This document shows, piece by piece, positions 1 through 8,783 of a DNA stretch of 64,000 nucleotides. Under the pieces are notes generated by a model. It did no database searches. It worked only from the letters and a program-made list of their open reading frames with translations, and was not told the origin of the DNA. The DNA comes from CAYWXV01 sp964462535 (GTDB lineage: Bacteria; Bacteroidota; Ignavibacteria; OLB7): contig CAYWXV010000003.1 of NCBI GenBank assembly GCA_964462535.1, forward strand, positions 74,256 through 138,255, read 5' to 3'. The position numbers and the translations under genes are program-made. Position 1 is the stretch's first letter. Each line of letters opens with the position of its first letter.

Positions 1-131
1 ACCTCGAGAAGATCGTTGCCAATCAAAGAGAGCTCATAGGCAAACGCCTCGACTTCCCAATCAACCTTAAAGGCAAGGGTGGTGCCGACGGTGTAGGCGG
101 CGTCGCAGTAGTAGTGAAGTTTGGCGGCTAG
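1..131 (+). CDS. C-terminal end of an unidentified protein, cut by window edge
   Basis: An open frame enters from the left edge (first full codon at base 3) and ends at TAG 129-131, giving about 42 residues rich in Gly, Val and Lys and ending in VVVKFGG. I do not recognise the family. The alternating hydrophobic/Gly pattern at the end would suit a terminal beta-strand of a periplasmic or outer-membrane protein, but that is inference. The stop codon lies inside a small hairpin, which supports this being the true end of a gene. Confidence 0.4.
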   Translation, partial: LEKIVANQRELIGKRLDFPINLKGKGGADGVGGVAVVVKFGG

Positions 132-145
132 CCCGAGCACGGGCT
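130..145 (+). terminator. Short hairpin at the stop codon of the left-edge gene
   Basis: AGCCCG (130-135) pairs perfectly with CGGGCT (140-145) around an AGCA loop. It overlaps the TAG stop and is followed by only two T residues, so it is at best a weak intrinsic terminator. Confidence 0.35.
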
Positions 146-505
146 TGATTGGCACGCACCGAAGTCAGAAGAGACGGCCGCGACGGTCCACGGATCGTCG
201 CGGCAACGTCGGTTCGATAGGGGGCCGAGAGGAAATCATCAGCGCGCATTTTCTGAGCGCCATTTGGCATTCGCCGGAAGGCGTCGGGCGACGAATTCAA
301 AAGGTGGCGCGAACACGGGCAGCCCCCCTGTTGTTTGGGTAGTAGGTTCCGCAGTCATAGCGGAATGACATCGATAAATCGCTGACCGATTCGGCGAAAG
401 ATCCGTTTGACCGATACCTGCCTAGCGCAGTGCGTACGTCCGGTCGTCCCGGCGGCGCCATGGAGACGAGGATATCGTGAACGTTTTCATAAACCTGGAA
501 AGCAC
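132..505. other. Gene-free stretch upstream of the outer-membrane protein pair
   Basis: About 370 bases without a convincing gene. Short open frames on both strands have no recognisable product, signal peptide or ribosome binding site. I could not find a TTG-N20-TAnnTTTG promoter here; the nearest TTTG (about 407-410) lacks the TA and the upstream TTG. It presumably holds the promoter for the gene starting at 506. Confidence 0.4.
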
Positions 506-2425
506 ATGAGCATGCCCACCCGCTGGTCGCTTCCGAGCGTCGTCACCCTCATGACGGTCGCTCTGCTGATCACGCTCCCTTCAATGGCGGCAGCCCAGAA
601 CGTTGATTCTGTGAGACTGAATCGCAAGCTGAAGAATCTTCTAGTCTCACAGGACAATATCACTGGCCTCAGGGGCCTTCGGTTCGCGAACGTCAGCATC
701 TTCAAGCTCAATGCTGAGTTGACGGAGCGCCTCCGCCGATTCCTGAGCAAGGATGATGCGAGTGACAGCGCGCAAGTCTGTGCCACAGCCTCTACGTGGC
801 TCGACGACGAAAAGTCCTGCCAGGAGATCTTCACGGCGGTCAGCGGCGCGGTGGGACCGCTCGACCCTCGGAGGTTTGGGGACCAGATTCGGCAGACGCT
901 CGCAATACGTCTTGGACTGACCGATAAGGACGATATCGACGTCAACGAGTTCAACTCTGTGATTGCCACGTACCAATCGCTTAAGAACCGCGCTGCCGCC
1001 CGCCCGAATTCGTTCTACCTCGTCACGTCCCGCGATTCGAAGAATCCCCGCTTGATTGGCCTCTTGGGCTTCACAACATCCGGCGGTTCCATGACGCTTT
1101 CCGGCCAGCAGTTTGTATGGGTTGGGAACGATCTGTTCACGTGGCTTGGATCGAACCAGGACTACAACGGCATGTACGCCGACATGCGTGACGCAATCGT
1201 TAACGAGAATCGCGACGTCCTCCAAAATGTGACCTACGCAATTCGCGATATCGATGATGTCCGATTTGTCACGGGGACGAAGGCGCATCCGACGATGATC
1301 GACGAGAATACATACGACTGGGTGTTGACCGGAATAAGCGACGGCCGACCGCTTCGCAAGAAGGCGACCTCCGATTCCGGAGCCAGCAACGGTGGATCGA
1401 ACCCGTTTGGTGGTGGGAGCTTCCAAATGGCCGGAGTGAACACGTCGGGGAGTCCATTCACGAACGCTGAGGTTCCTGGGACGGGGGAGTACCCGTATGA
1501 ACTGGCTATTGGTTCCGATGTCCTGGCGTCATTCCGCGCATATGAGCTGACCAACGACAATCAGCCACATCCCAAGTGGGGCTTTGAGGTTCGGAACAAC
1601 TTTGACGAAATCAACTACCCGTCGATATGGGGCGGCCGCATGACCGTAAGTGCGGTGCTCGAGAACATCAAGATCGGAGCCATCCTCCCCTCGTTCCGCT
1701 TTGGTGAGACGATTGGCGAGAGCGGCATCGGGAGCAATCCGCAGAACATCGTGGGTGGATATGGTGCGGCGATGTCGGGGGACTTCGCGTTCCCCCTCAT
1801 GGACAACTCGGGCCTGTTCACGTTCTACACGTCATACACCTTCAGCGAATCAAGTACCGACAAGATGCTCGCGCAGAAGGACGTGTTCCATATCAACCCT
1901 GACTCCACGCTCTCGGCAGCCTTCAATGGGGAGACAGGTGAGACGGGGTACCTGATGCGCTACGCCGCTCTTGGGTATTATTCGTTTGGGTTCTACGCCG
2001 ATAAGGACGCCCAACACATGTTCCGCATCAAGGTCGGCGGTGGGGCATATGGCGTCGATACATACAAGCGCCAGATTGACATCTCGGATACGCTTGCATT
2101 TATCGAGGCCCTCAACACCGAGACGTCCGAGGGACAGCCAGATACGTTGCGCACGTACTACAAGTCCTCCAACTCGGTTGAGTCTCGTGGTGGTGTCGCC
2201 GCGCGGATCGAATACATGCGTGGTGGTACGAAGTATCCGTTTGGTGCTGCGATCCAGTACTTCGATGGCTCGCTCCTGAGCAACGTCTGGTTGCAGTTCG
2301 CGGTTGGAGAGCAGTTTGATCTGAAGCTTGAAGGGAAGTTCTTCACGCCGATTTTCCGCGAGCCGCGTCTGTGGGAGTCCGAGAGTCTGGTCGTTCCCTC
2401 GCTGACTGTCAAGTACCATTTCTAG
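506..2425 (+). CDS. Exported outer-membrane protein, paralog A
   Basis: A 639-residue protein with an N-terminal signal peptide (MSMPTRW..., hydrophobic core, cleavage after AAA-Q). The frame is open back to 407, but the upstream part has no signal-like sequence and the ATG at 506 places the signal peptide at the N-terminus, so I chose 506. A low-complexity Gly/Ser/Asn segment sits near the middle (NPFGGGS). The C-terminal half has alternating aromatic/hydrophobic strands and the protein ends in an aromatic residue (KYHF), typical of beta-barrel outer-membrane proteins. The last 70 residues resemble the next gene (shared pattern PFGA..Q, EGK(F/Y).TP, R, WE..S), so the two are paralogs 67 bp apart and probably cotranscribed. 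Function is unknown. Confidence 0.8.
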   Translation: MSMPTRWSLPSVVTLMTVALLITLPSMAAAQNVDSVRLNRKLKNLLVSQDNITGLRGLRFANVSIFKLNAELTERLRRFLSKDDASDSAQVCATASTWLDDEKSCQEIFTAVSGAVGPLDPRRFGDQIRQTLAIRLGLTDKDDIDVNEFNSVIATYQSLKNRAAARPNSFYLVTSRDSKNPRLIGLLGFTTSGGSMTLSGQQFVWVGNDLFTWLGSNQDYNGMYADMRDAIVNENRDVLQNVTYAIRDIDDVRFVTGTKAHPTMIDENTYDWVLTGISDGRPLRKKATSDSGASNGGSNPFGGGSFQMAGVNTSGSPFTNAEVPGTGEYPYELAIGSDVLASFRAYELTNDNQPHPKWGFEVRNNFDEINYPSIWGGRMTVSAVLENIKIGAILPSFRFGETIGESGIGSNPQNIVGGYGAAMSGDFAFPLMDNSGLFTFYTSYTFSESSTDKMLAQKDVFHINPDSTLSAAFNGETGETGYLMRYAALGYYSFGFYADKDAQHMFRIKVGGGAYGVDTYKRQIDISDTLAFIEALNTETSEGQPDTLRTYYKSSNSVESRGGVAARIEYMRGGTKYPFGAAIQYFDGSLLSNVWLQFAVGEQFDLKLEGKFFTPIFREPRLWESESLVVPSLTVKYHF

Positions 2426-2492
2426 TCGTCAGACCAAGAACGGCACCTGAGCAATTCGTCGCTGCAAACACCTTAACATCAATAGACTGACA

Positions 2493-3899
2493 ATGAGCAT
2501 GCGCACGTTCCCGTCGCTGATGATCGCCCTGATGGCTGCACTTCTGGCCGGTTCCGTCACGAGGGCTCAGGGACAACCGCCGACTCGCAACGATCTTCTG
2601 CAGAACATCCGTGATGTCGAGACCCTGGATCCGGAGGTTGAGCAGTACCTCCCCAGGTGGAAGGTCCTCGAGGCGGATCTCAAAATCAAGCTTGCGCAGA
2701 TCTTCCAACTTGATGGCAAGGAGGTCTCCGCGTCGGACACGTTCGTCGTTACGGCGACACTCCCAAAGAATGGTGCGCAGGATCTCTTGGTGGTGCGCGT
2801 TAACAATGCCGCGATGACCTATCCAGCATTCAACGGGACCGGGACGATTCGGGATAACCTGGGATCACGGCTCTATCAGGAAATCCTTGCCCGCAACTAC
2901 GCCTACCAGACGATCCCTCCGGCAACGCCGATAACACAGACTGAGCCCGAGCGCACACCAAGTGTTCTTTACCCCACGAACTCCCGGCAGTTCATTGCGA
3001 TCAGCGCGTTCCGCCAGGCGGTGCAGATCGGTACGACTGGTGCCCGCATCGAACATTGGATTGGCACCGACGAAATTGGATACCACTTCTGGTCCAGCGG
3101 GCAGGGAAAGGTGTTCGTTAATTACCCGATCATCCGACTCAACAGCCCGAAGCTCCGGGCGAAGGGGGTGCCCGATATCCTCACGTTCAACCTTGGTGCG
3201 GCCTATCGTCTGAAATTCGGTGAGATCGGGAACGATGGCCTTTCAGGTGTCATAACTCCGCGGAAATTGAACGGCTCACTGGGAGGAAAAGCGCTTGCGC
3301 ATGTTGACTACCGGTTGCCGGAGGTGAACAACTTCGGGTTCTTCTTCCACGCCGAGATTCCGTTCTCACGTATTGACACTGCAACGCTGCCATGGACGGG
3401 CGTCACGATGCTCAAGGAATTGAAGGCTCGTCCCTCGATTCTTGATTCGTTCAACTACAACGGGTATTTCCTCCGCAACGTGGCGCAGGGAGCGATCTTC
3501 TACGAGGACTGGTTGAATGACTACGAGCATTTCTTCCGCATCAGCCTTGGTCTATCGTACCAGGACGTGCTCCGCATGTCGGACAAGAGCAAACTGAAAG
3601 ATCCCGTCGCCCTTGCGCTCGAGCCGGAGTTCCTCTATCATCCAACCGAGGCGAAGGACTGGATCTACGCGAAGTTTGAATACCTGAATCAGTCCGGCTT
3701 CCCGTTTGGTGCGTCTGCGCAGCTGTCGAACCAGAATCTCTTCCTCCAGGTCTTCGTTCCAATTCTCCCGAATTGGCTGTTCATTGAAGGGAAGTATTCG
3801 ACACCGTTGTTGCGCGACAATCCACAGCCGTGGGAACATAGCTCGTTCTTCATGTTGTCGCCGATTCTGCGATTCGATCTCGGCAACGTGGCGAAGTGA
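2493..3899 (+). CDS. Exported outer-membrane protein, paralog B
   Basis: A 468-residue protein with a clear signal peptide (MSMRTFPSL..., cleavage near TRA-Q). Its C-terminal region repeats the signature of the preceding gene: PFGASAQ, LFIEGKYSTPLLR, WEHSS and a final strand ending LRFDLG. It is shorter than paralog A and lacks the Gly/Ser-rich insert. The N-terminal 100 residues after the signal contain a helical, charged segment followed by a beta-rich region, so the protein is probably a small periplasmic domain plus a beta-sheet or barrel domain. Both start with the same MSM tripeptide. No enzyme motif is visible, and I infer a structural or transport role in the outer membrane. Confidence 0.8.
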   Translation: MSMRTFPSLMIALMAALLAGSVTRAQGQPPTRNDLLQNIRDVETLDPEVEQYLPRWKVLEADLKIKLAQIFQLDGKEVSASDTFVVTATLPKNGAQDLLVVRVNNAAMTYPAFNGTGTIRDNLGSRLYQEILARNYAYQTIPPATPITQTEPERTPSVLYPTNSRQFIAISAFRQAVQIGTTGARIEHWIGTDEIGYHFWSSGQGKVFVNYPIIRLNSPKLRAKGVPDILTFNLGAAYRLKFGEIGNDGLSGVITPRKLNGSLGGKALAHVDYRLPEVNNFGFFFHAEIPFSRIDTATLPWTGVTMLKELKARPSILDSFNYNGYFLRNVAQGAIFYEDWLNDYEHFFRISLGLSYQDVLRMSDKSKLKDPVALALEPEFLYHPTEAKDWIYAKFEYLNQSGFPFGASAQLSNQNLFLQVFVPILPNWLFIEGKYSTPLLRDNPQPWEHSSFFMLSPILRFDLGNVAK

Positions 3900-3907
3900 G
3901 AGATTTC

Positions 3908-3940
3908 AGTCCAGTCAACGCCGGGCCGTTGCTCCGGACT
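3908..3940 (+). terminator. Hairpin after outer-membrane pair
   Basis: AGTCC (3908-3912) pairs with GGACT (3936-3940) and an inner CAACG/CGTTG stem encloses CCGGGC. There is no T tract, so it may be a Rho-independent-like end or only an mRNA 3' structure. The rest of 3941-4191 contains no gene I can support. A second, longer-range pairing of TGGGTC near 4010 with GACCCA near 4070 suggests further RNA structure. Confidence 0.35.
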
Positions 3941-4191
3941 AACTGGTAGGGGGTGGGAGACGTTATCTTCTGGTAGCCCTCCCGCCCGGCTGAAACAAAA
4001 CGCATTGCTTGTGGGTCTCTAGTTCGTCACCCCTGGTTCATCTCCGGCGTCGGTGAGCGGGCCGAGGGACCCATAACACTTTTCGACTACCCGAAGGTTC
4101 GCTGTTCGAGGGCCTTCATCCGTCGTGTCAGCCGAGTCCACGCTGGCGCGCATGATGACGGCGCGGTCCCCCGAGCAACGACCACGATCCT

Positions 4192-5550
4192 ATGAATTCC
4201 GTCTCCTCCCCGATAGTCGCCACGCGCCTCGTCCGGTGGCTATGTGCCTGTGTCGTTGCGACGATTGCCTGCACCAGCACACCCGCGAGCGCGCAGATCA
4301 CGCGCCGCCCCAACGACCCGCCGGGTCGCGAGGTGACGCGTGTAGCTCTGCGTGATTCAGCCCTTCGTATCGCCGTCCGCAATATTGACATCACCCGGTT
4401 CCCAATGATCAACGTCGTCTTCGACGTTATGACCACCGACAATCGCTCCGTTTTTGGACTCGATCGCGCCGACGTTCAGATCACGGAAAATGGACGCGAG
4501 CAACAAGTGATCAGCCTGTCCATGATCACGCGCGCAAATCGTGTTCCTGTCGATTTTGTCTTCGTTATCGATCAGACCGCGAGCATGGTCGACAAGATCC
4601 AGAGTGTCAAGCAGAACATCGATGAGTTTACAACGCGCCTGGCGTCGAAGGGGATCGACTACAGACTTGGGCTTATTGTCTTCGACGACAACGTTGCGCA
4701 ACGACGTTGGCTGACCGATGACATTTCCGAATTCAAGTCCTGGATAGACGGAATTACTGCAGGTGGGGGCGGCGACGAGAAGGAGAATGCTCTGGAGGCT
4801 CTCCGCGCCGTGACGGGCATGAACTTCAGATCGAGTGCAAACCGGTGCATCGTCCTCGTCACGGACGCACCGTACCACCAGTATGGGGAGCACGGGTGGG
4901 GGCGAACGATCTACACGGCAGAAACCATTGCGGCGCTTCTCCTGAAGCGGGAGATCCGCACGTTCTGTATTGTGAACCCAAACGTCCAAGGGTACGCCAC
5001 GGTAGCGCGCACGACCGGGGGCCAGGTCTTCGACATCAGTCAGCCCTTCGCGGAGATCCTCAACAACTTCGCCCTCACGATGACATCGCTCTACACGGCG
5101 ACGTATCAATCCGATATCGAGAGGATCCCGGATTCAATCTGGGTCGAGGTTCGGATTCCGGGAGTCCCAAAGGCGGCCAGAAAGGGTTTCGCCGTTTTGG
5201 AGGTTGGACGAAAGCTCGTAGTCGATAACATCCACTTTGCGACCAATCGCTCCACAATAGATGTAACATCGACACGAGAACTCGACTACCTGATAAGATT
5301 GATGCGTGCGCGACCGACGCTGAAGCTGAAGATCGAAGGACACACCGACGACGTCGGGGATCACGAGCTGAACATTCGATTGTCCCAGCAGCGTGCGGAG
5401 GCGGTGAAGCGATACATGCAGAAAGGGGGTATCTCTCCGGATCGACTGTTCACTATCGGATACGGCGAGATGCGCCCGACAGCCTCCAATGACACGGATG
5501 AGGGGAAGCGTCTAAACCGCAGAACCGAGTTCATCATCCTCTCGCGCTAG
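4192..5550 (+). CDS. Exported VWA-OmpA fusion protein
   Basis: 452 residues. A signal peptide covers residues 1-34 (cleavage near ASA-Q). Residues 70-110 form the small domain that often precedes VWA domains (pattern GL..DVQITENG). A von Willebrand A domain follows, with a MIDAS motif D127-Q-T-A-S131 and a later LVTD strand. The last 110 residues are an OmpA-like peptidoglycan-binding domain: IHFATNRSTI, GHTDDVGDHELN, LSQQRAEAV, GYGEMRP and a closing RRTEFII. The Asp and Arg that bind diaminopimelate in OmpA domains are present. A likely role is a periplasmic or outer-membrane protein that binds the cell wall and presents a metal-dependent adhesion domain. It ends 5 bp before the convergent nadE stop. 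Confidence 0.88.
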   Translation: MNSVSSPIVATRLVRWLCACVVATIACTSTPASAQITRRPNDPPGREVTRVALRDSALRIAVRNIDITRFPMINVVFDVMTTDNRSVFGLDRADVQITENGREQQVISLSMITRANRVPVDFVFVIDQTASMVDKIQSVKQNIDEFTTRLASKGIDYRLGLIVFDDNVAQRRWLTDDISEFKSWIDGITAGGGGDEKENALEALRAVTGMNFRSSANRCIVLVTDAPYHQYGEHGWGRTIYTAETIAALLLKREIRTFCIVNPNVQGYATVARTTGGQVFDISQPFAEILNNFALTMTSLYTATYQSDIERIPDSIWVEVRIPGVPKAARKGFAVLEVGRKLVVDNIHFATNRSTIDVTSTRELDYLIRLMRARPTLKLKIEGHTDDVGDHELNIRLSQQRAEAVKRYMQKGGISPDRLFTIGYGEMRPTASNDTDEGKRLNRRTEFIILSR

Positions 5551-5555
5551 CTCGT

Positions 5556-7628
5556 TCAGCCGGTCTCATCCTCGCGAAGCATCTCGCGTGCCCGGCGAAG
5601 ATCGTCCAGCCAGACTACGGCCTCCGCGTCGCTTGGTGCCCTCCAGTCGCCGCGCGGGGAAAGAGAACCACCAGAGCCGACCTTTGGACCATTCGGAATA
5701 CACGATCGCTTGAACTGACTGGTCTGGAAAAACCGTGTAAGGAATATCTCCAGCCAGTTCATGATCGTGTCGATGTCATAGGCTTTACGCTCGCCCGCCG
5801 CGATGCTTCTGGGCCACGGTCCATGCTGTTGATCCCGCCACGCATGCCACGCGAGAAACGCCACCTTGCTCGGACGAAATCCGTATCGCGAGATGTAGTA
5901 CAGATTGAAATCCTGGAGGTCATAGGGCCCGACGATCTCCTCTGTTTTTTGCGATGGCTCATCCGAGCTTCCACCCGGGATGAGCTCTGGCGAGATCTCC
6001 GTCTGTAGAATCGACCGAAGAATCTCACTGGTGTCAGCGTCGAACTCACCCGAGTCTGCCGCCCATCGGATCAAGTGCTGTATAAGTGTCTTCGGTACCG
6101 AGACGTTGACGTTGTAGTGCGACATGTGATCCCCCACGCCGTACGTTGCCCACCCAAGGGCAAGCTCGGAGAGGTCACCAGTGCCGACTACCAACGCGTT
6201 GTGGAGATTTGCCAGGCGGAACAGGTGCGATGTCCGCTCGCCTGCCTGCACATTCTCGAATGTGACGTCGAATTGTTGAATGCCGTCGGCGAACGGATGC
6301 CCGATGTCGCGGAACATTTGCATGGACGAGGGGGCAATGTCGATTTCGCCGGCCGATACGCCCAACGCTTTCATCAATCCCCATGCGTTGTCCCGCGTCC
6401 GCTTCGTCGTTGCAAACCCGGGCATTGTCCATGCAAGAACGTTTGTCCGCGGCAGTCCCATGCGATCCATTGCGCGTGCGGCAACGATCAGCGCGTCGGT
6501 TGAGTCGAGCCCACCCGAAACGCCAATGACCACTTTCTGAATACCCGTCGCCTCCATGCGCTTCATGAGCGCAGACACCTGGATATTCCATGCCTCATAG
6601 CAGCGCTCGTCCCTCAGCATGTCATCTGCCGGGACGAACGGGTACCGCTCCAGTCGGCGGTGGAGCGACGTGATTCCGGGGGGTGGGGAGAGGTGAAATC
6701 GACTACGCCGGATGCGGTGGATGTGCTCTCGAACGTCGGTCGCCCCATCTGTGAACGTCGTTGTCCGCATCCTATCACTCCGCAATCGATCCAGGTCTAT
6801 GTCGGCCAGCAATAGGTTCGAACCATGCACGAATCGATCGGATTCGGCAACCAGGTCTGTGTTTTCGAAGATCATCGCATGGCCGTCCCATGCGAGGTCT
6901 GTGGTCGATTCTCCGTGGCCCGCTGCAGCGTACAGGTAGGCCGCGATACACCTACCAGACTGCGCGCGCGCCAGGGTCCTGCGATAGTCGGCTTTGGCGA
7001 TAGTGATGTTGCTGGCGGACAGGTTGCAAAGGACCGTGGCACCGGCCATCGCGTGGTACGTCGAAGGAGGGATCGGCGCCCACAGGTCCTCGCAAATCTC
7101 GACGCCGATGCTGAATCCCTCTATCGAGGTCGAATCGAAGATGAGATCTGTACCGAACGGCACGCCCTGACCGCAAACAAAGACCTCTTTCGTTAGCGCG
7201 TCCAGGCCGGAAGTGAACTGCCGCTTCTCGTAGAACTCACGATAGTTTGGGAGGAATGCCTTGGGAACCACACCCAGGATCATGCCGCGCAACACTACCA
7301 CGGCACAGTTGTAGAGACGACTCTCGAATCTGAGCGGAGCCCCGACGATCAGAATCGGCGCAAGGTCACGACTCCTTGTGACGAGTTCCATGAGTGCCCC
7401 GCTCACCGCGTCGACCAGAGCATCCTGTTGGTGAAGGTCGTCTATTGCATAGGCACTCAGGCCAAGCTCTGGAAAGAGAGCGAGTATGGCCCCTTCCTTG
7501 TCAGCACGCGCTGCCAATTCCAGCGTCTCGGCAAGATTGGCCGAGGGATTGGCAGGGTGCACGACCGGTACGCAGACAGCGACACGCGCCAGGCCGTGAG
7601 TGTAGATGTTTTCGAAGCGTGTGGGCAT
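5556..7628 (-). CDS. nadE: Glutamine-dependent NAD+ synthetase
   Basis: 690 residues, the length of the two-domain enzyme that makes NAD+ from deamido-NAD+, ATP and glutamine. The N-terminal carbon-nitrogen hydrolase (glutaminase) domain has the Glu-Lys-Cys triad: E54 in FPELGLSAY, K123 in VPKAFLPNYREFYE and C179 in GVEICEDLW. The C-terminal synthetase domain has the PP-loop SGGLDS and the later SELALGWATYG and HYNVN segments. I chose the ATG at 7628 (MPTRFENIY) rather than the upstream in-frame ATG, since homologs start with a short segment before the VAVCVP strand. It lies divergent from the nucleotidyltransferase gene, and a 136-bp shared intergenic region holds both promoters. A -7-like TAACTTGC is 4 nt before the ATG but lacks a good -33 box. 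Confidence 0.95.
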   Translation of the reverse strand: MPTRFENIYTHGLARVAVCVPVVHPANPSANLAETLELAARADKEGAILALFPELGLSAYAIDDLHQQDALVDAVSGALMELVTRSRDLAPILIVGAPLRFESRLYNCAVVVLRGMILGVVPKAFLPNYREFYEKRQFTSGLDALTKEVFVCGQGVPFGTDLIFDSTSIEGFSIGVEICEDLWAPIPPSTYHAMAGATVLCNLSASNITIAKADYRRTLARAQSGRCIAAYLYAAAGHGESTTDLAWDGHAMIFENTDLVAESDRFVHGSNLLLADIDLDRLRSDRMRTTTFTDGATDVREHIHRIRRSRFHLSPPPGITSLHRRLERYPFVPADDMLRDERCYEAWNIQVSALMKRMEATGIQKVVIGVSGGLDSTDALIVAARAMDRMGLPRTNVLAWTMPGFATTKRTRDNAWGLMKALGVSAGEIDIAPSSMQMFRDIGHPFADGIQQFDVTFENVQAGERTSHLFRLANLHNALVVGTGDLSELALGWATYGVGDHMSHYNVNVSVPKTLIQHLIRWAADSGEFDADTSEILRSILQTEISPELIPGGSSDEPSQKTEEIVGPYDLQDFNLYYISRYGFRPSKVAFLAWHAWRDQQHGPWPRSIAAGERKAYDIDTIMNWLEIFLTRFFQTSQFKRSCIPNGPKVGSGGSLSPRGDWRAPSDAEAVVWLDDLRRAREMLREDETG

Positions 7629-7764
7629 GGCGCAAGTTAACCTCTTCAAACGGTAACACGCCCGTGAATGCCCGTTTGATCGGGTTGTCGGTCCCTACGT
7701 GATTAGTAACTTGGCCGGTCTTTCAGTACGCCTCCCCGGCTATTTGCTCCGAATCTCTCTGTTG

Positions 7765-8739
7765 ATGCGCGCCATTATTCCCGTTGCCGGTGTCGGCAGC
7801 CGACTGAGACCCCATACATACACCCTTCCCAAAGTTCTGCTCAACGTCGCGGGTAAGCCAATACTTGGCCACATCCTGGATAAGGTGATTCAGGAGGGGA
7901 TTACTGCCGCCACGCTTATCGTAGGGCACATGGGGGAGATGGTCGAGGAGTACGTGCGCGCCAACTACGACATCAGCATTGATTTCGTACAGCAGCCGGT
8001 CCGCGAAGGACTCGGGCACTCCATCTACCTGGCGCGGCATGTCCTCCTCGATGATCCGGTCCTGATTATACTCGGGGACACGATCTTCGACGTCGACCTT
8101 CAGCCGGTCCTGGCTGGTGGCTCGTCGGCTCTTGGTGTAAAAGTGGTTGATGATGCACGCCGTTTTGGCGTTGTGGAGCTGGAGGACGATCGTGTCGTCA
8201 GGCTTATCGAGAAGCCGGAGAATCCACCAACCAACCTGGCCATTGTTGGGATCTATTACATTCACGCGCCGCGGCTTCTTGCTGATTCTCTGACCGATAT
8301 CGTTGACAATGATCGTCGGACGCGGGGGGAATATCAACTGACCGATGCGCTCCAATTGATGCTCGACCGGGGCGAACGCTTCACGACGTTTCCCGTTGAT
8401 GGTTGGTATGACTGCGGCAAGCCCGAGACGCTACTGGAGACGAATCGCCACCTGCTCGAGTCACAGCGGCAGGAACGAAAGCTCCCTGGCGTGGTCTTCA
8501 ATCCACCCGTTCACATTGCTCCCACAGCCCGCATCACGAACTCCATTATCGGGCCGTATGCGACGATTGCGGACGAGGCCGTGATCGATGATGCCGTTGT
8601 GGTTGACTCTATCATTGGCGAGAGAGCGGAGGTGTCGCGCGCCATGCTCAGAGAGTCGATCGTTGGAAACCACGCTGTGATCCGCGGGCGGTACTCGCGC
8701 GTTAATGCCGGAGACAGTTCCGAACTCGATCTTGGCTGA
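7765..8739 (+). CDS. Sugar-phosphate nucleotidyltransferase
   Basis: 324 residues. The N-terminus has the nucleotidyltransferase signature AGVGSRLRPHTYTLPK followed by VAGKPILG, and a metal-binding LGDTIFDVD. These features fit enzymes that couple a sugar 1-phosphate to dTTP or UTP. The C-terminal 80 residues form a hexapeptide-repeat (left-handed beta-helix) tail with repeated isoleucine/valine steps (ITNSIIG, VVVDSIIG, RESIVGN), as in glucose-1-phosphate thymidylyltransferase-like or bifunctional enzymes. The frame is open to 7699, but the catalytic motif directly follows the ATG at 7765, so I start there. The gene is 44 bp upstream of metK and likely cotranscribed with it. The exact sugar and nucleotide cannot be read from the sequence. 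Confidence 0.88.
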   Translation: MRAIIPVAGVGSRLRPHTYTLPKVLLNVAGKPILGHILDKVIQEGITAATLIVGHMGEMVEEYVRANYDISIDFVQQPVREGLGHSIYLARHVLLDDPVLIILGDTIFDVDLQPVLAGGSSALGVKVVDDARRFGVVELEDDRVVRLIEKPENPPTNLAIVGIYYIHAPRLLADSLTDIVDNDRRTRGEYQLTDALQLMLDRGERFTTFPVDGWYDCGKPETLLETNRHLLESQRQERKLPGVVFNPPVHIAPTARITNSIIGPYATIADEAVIDDAVVVDSIIGERAEVSRAMLRESIVGNHAVIRGRYSRVNAGDSSELDLG

Positions 8740-8783
8740 TCTCACCCACTCGAAAGCACTTCAGTCGAACAATACGGTTAACC

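Noticed and set aside
7632..7639. -7 promoter box TAACTTGC before nadE
   Set aside because: Two mismatches to TAnnTTTG and no TTG 19-21 bases further up, so kept only as a remark.
8740..8783. Possible SAM riboswitch before metK
   Set aside because: Only 44 bases lie between the genes, and no S-box motif or terminator is present.
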